Source: an uncultured Bacillota bacterium (lineage in GTDB: Bacteria; Bacillota; Clostridia; Lachnospirales; Lachnospiraceae). From it: a stretch of DNA of 64,000 nt. The stretch lies in the NCBI GenBank assembly GCA_905200905.1, contig CAJKMA010000003.1, positions 1-64,000 of the forward strand. The letters run 5' to 3'. The translations under genes and the position numbers were made by a program. The notes under the pieces were generated by a model that saw only the letters and a program-made list of their open reading frames with translations, was not told the origin of the DNA and searched no databases. This document shows, one piece after another, positions 59,327 through 64,000 of the stretch (positions are counted from its first letter, which is position 1; every line of letters starts with the position of its first letter).

Positions 59327-60184
59327 ATGGGTGGTATCTATATTAAAAATAAATGGCTTCCATATCTTTTAATATTGCCAACGATTGTTTTGATTTGCAT
59401 ATTTAAGATTTATCCTATTATTGATAGTGTTGTACAAGGGGTTCTTTCTCAGGAAGGTAGTTTTACACTTGAAAATTATAAATTGTTATTTGCAGATAAA
59501 ACGTTTTGGAATTCTTTATGGGTTACTTTAAAATTTAACATTATTATAATACCTCTTCAGATTATAATTGCATTTATTATGGCAATGATAGTGAATGTTA
59601 AAGTGAAAGGGATTGAAATTTTCAGAACAGTTTTTTATCTGCCATTTTGCATTTCTTTGACTATTGCGACAGTCATCTGGCAGATGATGTTGAATGTTAA
59701 TAACGGAGTAGTAAATAGTATTCTTGGGATTTTAGGTATTCGTCCAATAGGTTTCCTTATTGATAAAAAATGGGCTCTTTTGTCGATTGTTTTAATTGCA
59801 TCATGGAGAGGTTGTGCATATTGGATGATGTTTATTTTAGCAGGTTTAAAAGGAATTGATACTGCTGTTTATGAGTCAGCGAAAATTGATGGTTCTGGAT
59901 TTTTCAGCACACTATTTAGAATAACAATTCCATTGCTAAAAAACACATTACTCTTTGTATTTATAGCAAATACTACAGCCAATTTTTTACTTTTTGCTCC
60001 AATTCAGATTGCTACAGAAGGTGGTCCTCAGGGAAGCACTAATGTCTTAATGTATGAAGCATATAAATCAGCATTTAAGTATTCAAATAGACCAAGACAG
60101 GCGTGTATTGTAACTATACTGCTTATTATTGTTATGCTTATATGTTTTATTCAGAATAAATGTTTAACGGAAAAGGAGGCGTAA
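59327..60184 (+). CDS. ABC transporter permease, MalF type (nucleoside operon)
   Basis: A 285-residue permease with six transmembrane segments, first at about 9-29, and the ATPase-docking EAA loop YESAKIDGSGFFSTLFRI near 182-199. Start behind AGGAGGATACT. It pairs with the MalG-type permease 4 bp downstream. No ATPase gene is in the operon. Confidence 0.9.
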   Translation: MGGIYIKNKWLPYLLILPTIVLICIFKIYPIIDSVVQGVLSQEGSFTLENYKLLFADKTFWNSLWVTLKFNIIIIPLQIIIAFIMAMIVNVKVKGIEIFRTVFYLPFCISLTIATVIWQMMLNVNNGVVNSILGILGIRPIGFLIDKKWALLSIVLIASWRGCAYWMMFILAGLKGIDTAVYESAKIDGSGFFSTLFRITIPLLKNTLLFVFIANTTANFLLFAPIQIATEGGPQGSTNVLMYEAYKSAFKYSNRPRQACIVTILLIIVMLICFIQNKCLTEKEA

Positions 60185-60188
60185 GGTT

Positions 60189-61037
60189 ATGACACTGAAA
60201 CAAAAAAGAATTACCAAAAAAGTTATTATATATATAGTGTTAGTGATTATGACGATTGCGTCTTTATTTCCCATTTTCTTCTGCTTATCCGCATCTTTAA
60301 GAACGCAGGATGATTTATTTAGGAATATGTTTCCATTCACTATAAAATCTTTAATTCCTACTAATTTTACGGGAGAAAATTACAGTATAATTTTTACGAA
60401 ATATGAATTTTGGCGCCCAATTGCGAATACAATGATTGTAACAGTATTTTCTATTATTTTTGGATGTCTGATTAATTCGATGGCAGGATTTGCGTTTACC
60501 TGTTTTGAATTTAAAGGAAAGAAAATATTTTATCCTCTAGTATTAATTTCCTTTATGGTTCCATTTGAGGCAATTGCAATTCCGTTATACAATGTTGCTA
60601 ATAGATTTGGTATGGTTGATACCTATACGGGGATGATAATACCAGCAATTGCAGATGGCTTGGTTACATTTTTGTTTATTCAATTTTTCAAAGATATTCC
60701 ACCAAGCTTAGTGGAGGCTGCAAGGGTAGATGGAGCAAAATGGCCAACTATATTTGTGAAAGTGATTATGCCAATTTCAATTCCAGTCTTTGTAACTGCT
60801 GGACTTATGATTTTTATGAATCAATGGAATTCTTATATGTGGCCTCTTTTGGTGGCACGATCTAAGGAGATTAGAACCATACAGATTGCAATTAGCCAAT
60901 TTAGTGGAGAGCGTTCTATTCAGTGGACATATATCTATGCAGGCTCAATGATATCAGCCATTATTCCAATTTGTTTGTTCCTTCCATTCCAGAAATATTT
61001 TGTTGAAGGTATCACGGCAGGAAGTGTAAAAGGATGA
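60189..61037 (+). CDS. ABC transporter permease, MalG type (nucleoside operon)
   Basis: A 282-residue permease with six transmembrane segments, EAA loop VEAARVDGAKWPTIFVKVI near 174-192 and the typical C-terminus FVEGITAGSVKG. It is coupled to the upstream permease (4 bp gap) and is followed after 14 bp by the ribokinase start. Confidence 0.9.
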   Translation: MTLKQKRITKKVIIYIVLVIMTIASLFPIFFCLSASLRTQDDLFRNMFPFTIKSLIPTNFTGENYSIIFTKYEFWRPIANTMIVTVFSIIFGCLINSMAGFAFTCFEFKGKKIFYPLVLISFMVPFEAIAIPLYNVANRFGMVDTYTGMIIPAIADGLVTFLFIQFFKDIPPSLVEAARVDGAKWPTIFVKVIMPISIPVFVTAGLMIFMNQWNSYMWPLLVARSKEIRTIQIAISQFSGERSIQWTYIYAGSMISAIIPICLFLPFQKYFVEGITAGSVKG

Positions 61038-61051
61038 TAGGAGAAAACAGT

Positions 61052-61981
61052 ATGAAGAAAGTTTTAGTTATCGGAAGTTTGAATTTAGACATGACGGTAC
61101 AGGTGGATCATACACCTGTTGTTGGAGAAACTATTCTTAGTAAAAGAATGGATACAAATGCAGGAGGAAAAGGAGCAAATCAGGCATGCGCATTGGGAAA
61201 ATTAGGAGCTGATGTTACTATTCTTGGGGCAGTTGGAAAGGATATGTATGCAGATGTTCAAATGAATAGTCTAAGCGCTGCTAATGTTAATACAAGTAGG
61301 ATACTTGTTAAGGAAGATGTAGGAACTGGGCTTGCATTGATTACAGTAAACAAAGAGGGAAATAATAATATCATAGTTGTTTCAGGAGCAAATGCAACGT
61401 TATCTCCAAAAGATATTGATGATAATTTAGATATTATAATGAAAAGTGATATTGTTATTTTGCAATTGGAAATACCATTAGAGACAGTATGTTATGCTGC
61501 AAAAATTGCAAAAAAACTTGGGAAAATAGTGATTTTAGATCCGGCACCAGCACCTGAAAATTTTCCAGAAGAACTTTATGCCTATGTAGATATAATAAAA
61601 CCAAATGAAACTGAATTGGAAATATTAACCGGTATAGAGCATCCAGAAGATCATTTAGAGGAAGCAACAGAGTTTATAAGAAAAAAAGGTGTGAAAGATG
61701 TAATAGTAACATTGGGAGAAAAAGGCGTTTATATGAATAGTGCAAAGCTTGGAATAGAACGTGTACCGGCAATAAGTGTGAAGGCAATCGATACAACTGC
61801 AGCAGGAGATTCTTTTACAGCAGCTCTTGCAGTTATGCTGGCAAAAGGGAAAGCTTTAAAAGATGCAGTTGAATTTGCAAATTATGTAGCAGCTATTGTG
61901 GTTACAAGAAAAGGAGCGCAATCATCTATTCCAACATTAAAAGAAGTGATGAGTTATATCGAAGCAAAGGAAAATATTTAA
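61052..61981 (+). CDS. rbsK: Ribokinase
   Basis: A 309-residue PfkB-family sugar kinase with VLVIGSLNLDMTVQVD at the start, substrate motif NAGGKGANQACALGKLG and the catalytic DTTAAGDSFTAAL, the classical ribokinase form. It makes ribose-5-phosphate. The frame opens at 61034, but ATG at 61052 with AGGAG upstream gives the standard N-terminus. As the last gene of the nucleoside hydrolase operon it would use the ribose freed there. It is related to the kinase half of the divergent fusion regulator but has the canonical anion hole. Confidence 0.93.
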   Translation: MKKVLVIGSLNLDMTVQVDHTPVVGETILSKRMDTNAGGKGANQACALGKLGADVTILGAVGKDMYADVQMNSLSAANVNTSRILVKEDVGTGLALITVNKEGNNNIIVVSGANATLSPKDIDDNLDIIMKSDIVILQLEIPLETVCYAAKIAKKLGKIVILDPAPAPENFPEELYAYVDIIKPNETELEILTGIEHPEDHLEEATEFIRKKGVKDVIVTLGEKGVYMNSAKLGIERVPAISVKAIDTTAAGDSFTAALAVMLAKGKALKDAVEFANYVAAIVVTRKGAQSSIPTLKEVMSYIEAKENI

Positions 61982-62013
61982 AAGGTATAAATAGAATTGG
62001 ACTTTACAGTGCG

Positions 62014-62048
62014 TGCAGGAGACTTCTCGTTTGGGCAAGTCTCCTGCA
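62014..62048. terminator. Terminator after ribokinase
   Basis: TGCAGGAGACTT and AAGTCTCCTGCA are perfect 12-bp arms with an 11-nt loop; A/T-rich flanks let it serve both convergent units. Confidence 0.8.
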
Positions 62049-62081
62049 TTACTATTATTTTGAAAGATTTCAATGTTGCTG

Positions 62082-63032
62082 TTAGATGTTACATTTAATT
62101 TTTTTTATAGAAATTATATAAACACAGCACCCGAGAATTCCAAGAATTGCTGCCAGGCATCCAAGATGAAGATTATGTTGGAACATCTCCAGAATTTTTT
62201 CTGCCTCTTCATTTCCCATTTGTTGCAATTTCTCCAAAGCTTTCAGGACAAATCCAAAGGTTTCTCTATAATGCTCTAAATCCAAGATATTTTCTTTTGG
62301 CAAAAGGGAAGATGAAAGTTGGAGGGCTGCTGCCAGTTTGTATATTCCAAGTAAAAGCAGTGTAAGCACACCGCCATTTACCAATAAAGGCGTTTTATGT
62401 TTCCGCACATTTTTCGACAATTTCCAACTATAAATCCATATGAACAGGGTACTTGCCAGCGCTGCCAGTAAAAGACCGAGGAAAAGGAACATGTTTGAAA
62501 AATTCTCCAGTTCTGTCATGCTGTATAACCGTTCTTCTGGCAAAAGCCCCAGTTCCTCTTTTTGCAGGTTTTCCATGTAAGGTTCTTTCCCTGTCATAGA
62601 GGACAGTTGAGGCTCTTTTTTTGGTGAAAGAGTAAGATAGAGTCCCTCTTTTCCTTGGATGGGCATAATCTTTTGTACCACAGCTCCTGGAAAGAGTTCT
62701 TTGGTTCGGTATAGAATCTTTTCGGAAAGTCCAGCGCCTTCTGGAGAGAGCATAATCTCATTTCCTTCCGTTATATACAATTCCGGAGGTACGATTTCTG
62801 CCCTGAAGCCAGATTCCCATTCACTGCCTTCTACAGACTCATACAGGTTGCCACCGCTTAAAATTTCTGAGGAATAGACTTGCATGGGTGCATTCATTTC
62901 AAGCATAGAAGGAGTCGGTTCTAAAACTTGCACTTTTACGGTCATCTGCCTTTCTATGCTGCTGGAAAGTATGGTACAGATCAGGAGCAGCCAGAATGTC
63001 CCCAGAAAAAAACAGATTGTTCTTCCTTTCAT
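62082..63032 (-). CDS. Unknown membrane protein after CUT1 permeases
   Basis: A 316-residue protein with one N-terminal transmembrane segment (about 5-25), an extracytoplasmic region of about 160 residues, and three more segments (about 180-205, 218-238, 285-308). The start at 63032 overlaps the permease stop, with GGGGAGG upstream, so it is co-translated with the ABC permeases. It matches no family I recognise. It could be an accessory subunit of that importer or an unrelated membrane sensor. Confidence 0.7.
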   Translation of the reverse strand: MKGRTICFFLGTFWLLLICTILSSSIERQMTVKVQVLEPTPSMLEMNAPMQVYSSEILSGGNLYESVEGSEWESGFRAEIVPPELYITEGNEIMLSPEGAGLSEKILYRTKELFPGAVVQKIMPIQGKEGLYLTLSPKKEPQLSSMTGKEPYMENLQKEELGLLPEERLYSMTELENFSNMFLFLGLLLAALASTLFIWIYSWKLSKNVRKHKTPLLVNGGVLTLLLLGIYKLAAALQLSSSLLPKENILDLEHYRETFGFVLKALEKLQQMGNEEAEKILEMFQHNLHLGCLAAILGILGCCVYIISIKKIKCNI

Positions 63033-63033
63033 A

Positions 63034-63810
63034 TTATTTTTCCTCCCCAAACACAATACCCTCTACCAGCTCTTTGTTAAAACAGGAAAACAGGGCCAGC
63101 AGAGGCAAAAGAACCAGGATACAGCATACAAACTGCCGCACAGCTTGTTCTGGTGATACATAGGCCAGGGCCACGGAAAGAGGATACTTGGCAAACTCCT
63201 TCAGATAGGCAATGGGCTGTTCCACCATATTCCATGCATCCAGAAAAGACAGAAGCCCTGCACAGACCAGTGCACCCCTGCTCATAGGTACAGCAATTCT
63301 TATCATGGTCTCCAATAAGTTACATCCATCTACCCTTGCCTGGTCAATGACTTCATCTGACAGGCTTTTGAAGCACTGGGTCATGAGGAAGGTTCCCAAA
63401 GGCAGGAAAATCCCAGGTAAAATCAGAGCTTTTTCTGTTCCCAACATGTGCAGCTTATCCAGCATAATATAGTTGGGAACCAAAGTTACCTGCAAAGGCA
63501 GAATCATGAGGATCATCAGACAAAAATAAATCAGATTTTTCCCTGGAAACCTGTATTTGGCAAATCCATATCCTGCCAGGGCAGAAACAGTTACCTGTCC
63601 AAGGGCAATGCAGATGCACATTCCAAGACTCTTCCAGAATCGATTCAGATACTGGGGAGAAGCCAGGAATACATCATAATAGGCCTGCCAGGAAAGAGCT
63701 CCTTCCCTCCAGAAACTTCCTGCCAGTACAAACACAAACGGGAACATACAAATCAAAGCCAGCAACAGGGCAAGTATTCCAGCCCCATACTGGTATGTTT
63801 TCTTGTTCAT
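63034..63810 (-). CDS. Sugar ABC transporter permease, MalG type
   Basis: A 258-residue permease with six transmembrane segments, EAA-type loop IDQARVDGCNLLETMIRIAV near 150-169 and C-terminus ELVEGIVFGEEK. The frame reaches 63840, but ATG at 63810 overlaps the upstream permease stop (ATGA) and has GGAGGG nine bases before it. It belongs to a minus-strand CUT1 importer whose first genes lie beyond the window. Confidence 0.9.
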   Translation of the reverse strand: MNKKTYQYGAGILALLLALICMFPFVFVLAGSFWREGALSWQAYYDVFLASPQYLNRFWKSLGMCICIALGQVTVSALAGYGFAKYRFPGKNLIYFCLMILMILPLQVTLVPNYIMLDKLHMLGTEKALILPGIFLPLGTFLMTQCFKSLSDEVIDQARVDGCNLLETMIRIAVPMSRGALVCAGLLSFLDAWNMVEQPIAYLKEFAKYPLSVALAYVSPEQAVRQFVCCILVLLPLLALFSCFNKELVEGIVFGEEK

Positions 63811-64000
63811 TCCTTGTATCCCTCCTTTTTTTGAACCCATGCATAGGAGAATCCTATGACTACAGTGATTGCTGCAAACAACAGCACAGATGCCACAGAC
63901 AATTTTCCATAATTGAGATTTTCAAAGTTATTGTTTATAAAATGCTGCATCATGTACAATTCTTTTCCAGGATGCTCACCGCCAATAAGGAAAATTTCTC
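63807..64000 (-). CDS. C-terminal end of the partner ABC permease, MalF type (cut by window end)
   Basis: The minus strand is open from the window edge to a TGA at 63807-63809 and encodes about 64 residues including LSVASVLLFAAITVVIGFSY, a last transmembrane segment, and the tail AWVQKKEGYKE. The GGEHP-x-KELYMMQHFINN stretch before it is typical of MalF-type permeases. It overlaps the next permease start by 4 bp. Confidence 0.8.
   Translation of the reverse strand, partial: EIFLIGGEHPGKELYMMQHFINNNFENLNYGKLSVASVLLFAAITVVIGFSYAWVQKKEGYKE

Noticed and set aside
1..64000. tRNA, rRNA, T-box or riboswitch elements
   Set aside because: I looked in all gaps and found no cloverleaf, rRNA core, T-box bulge or known riboswitch core; the gaps hold mainly promoters and terminators.

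Overview
The window looks like a chromosome segment from a gut Lachnospiraceae bacterium of the Blautia / Mediterraneibacter (Ruminococcus) gnavus kind. The evidence is the AT-leaning Firmicutes sequence with strong GGAGG ribosome binding sites, AddAB instead of RecBCD, a HrcA/CIRCE-controlled clpB, DUF4250 and HslO genes, several sugar ABC importers that lack their own ATPase, and a tryptophan-decarboxylase-like enzyme. The genus is inferred, not proven. I see no rRNA, tRNA or CRISPR array.

Positions 1 to about 10949 are the right part of an integrated mobile element of the Tn4451/Tn1549-like class; its left end lies outside the window. It holds a defence cargo (about 230-6630) with two C5-cytosine methyltransferases, a PD-(D/E)XK restriction enzyme, a controller (C) protein and a two-gene Gabija-like system (GajA OLD nuclease plus compact GajB helicase). 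The cargo is bracketed by two nested pairs of inverted repeats. A divergent promoter region with two C-box-like sites lies between the R-M operon and the Gabija genes. After the cargo come an array of degenerate repeats of about 60 bp, small conserved element genes, a ParB-like protein, TnpW and a large serine recombinase. The element ends inside an AraC-family regulator gene, which is broken.

Positions 11750-15898 carry a three-gene operon next to that broken regulator: a GPH-family (glycoside/hexuronide) symporter, an alpha/beta-hydrolase esterase and an old-yellow-enzyme/4Fe-4S reductase with an HGDR motif at residues 164-167, the signature I recall for the gut bilirubin reductase BilR. 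Because bilirubin glucuronides are hexuronide esters, the operon could encode uptake, ester cleavage and reduction of conjugated bilirubin. This is the most interesting hypothesis in the window.

Positions 16000-25600 hold a decayed MNT/HEPN pair, a flavodoxin, clpB with a CIRCE-overlapped promoter, DUF4250, a complete BceRS-BceAB-type peptide sensing and resistance module, and an orphan HicB. Positions 25700-37400 hold two near-identical MalY/PatB-type C-S lyases flanking a CUT1 sugar importer operon with its AraC regulator, a methyltransferase, Hsp33, NAD synthetase and a PF06541 membrane protein. Positions 37460-43000 hold a nucleotidyltransferase / NahK-like hexosamine kinase / GalE operon, an AraC regulator and an oxidoreductase. 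Positions 43100-46500 hold an aromatic amino acid decarboxylase with a divergent LysR regulator and small unknown genes. Positions 46650-54600 hold a HAD phosphatase and addB-addA.

Positions 54669-61981 form a nucleoside/ribose locus: a regulator that fuses a complete LacI-type repressor to a ribokinase domain, divergent from an operon of nucleoside hydrolase, CUT1 binding protein, two permeases and a stand-alone ribokinase. The window closes with the minus-strand end of another CUT1 permease pair and an unrecognised membrane protein.
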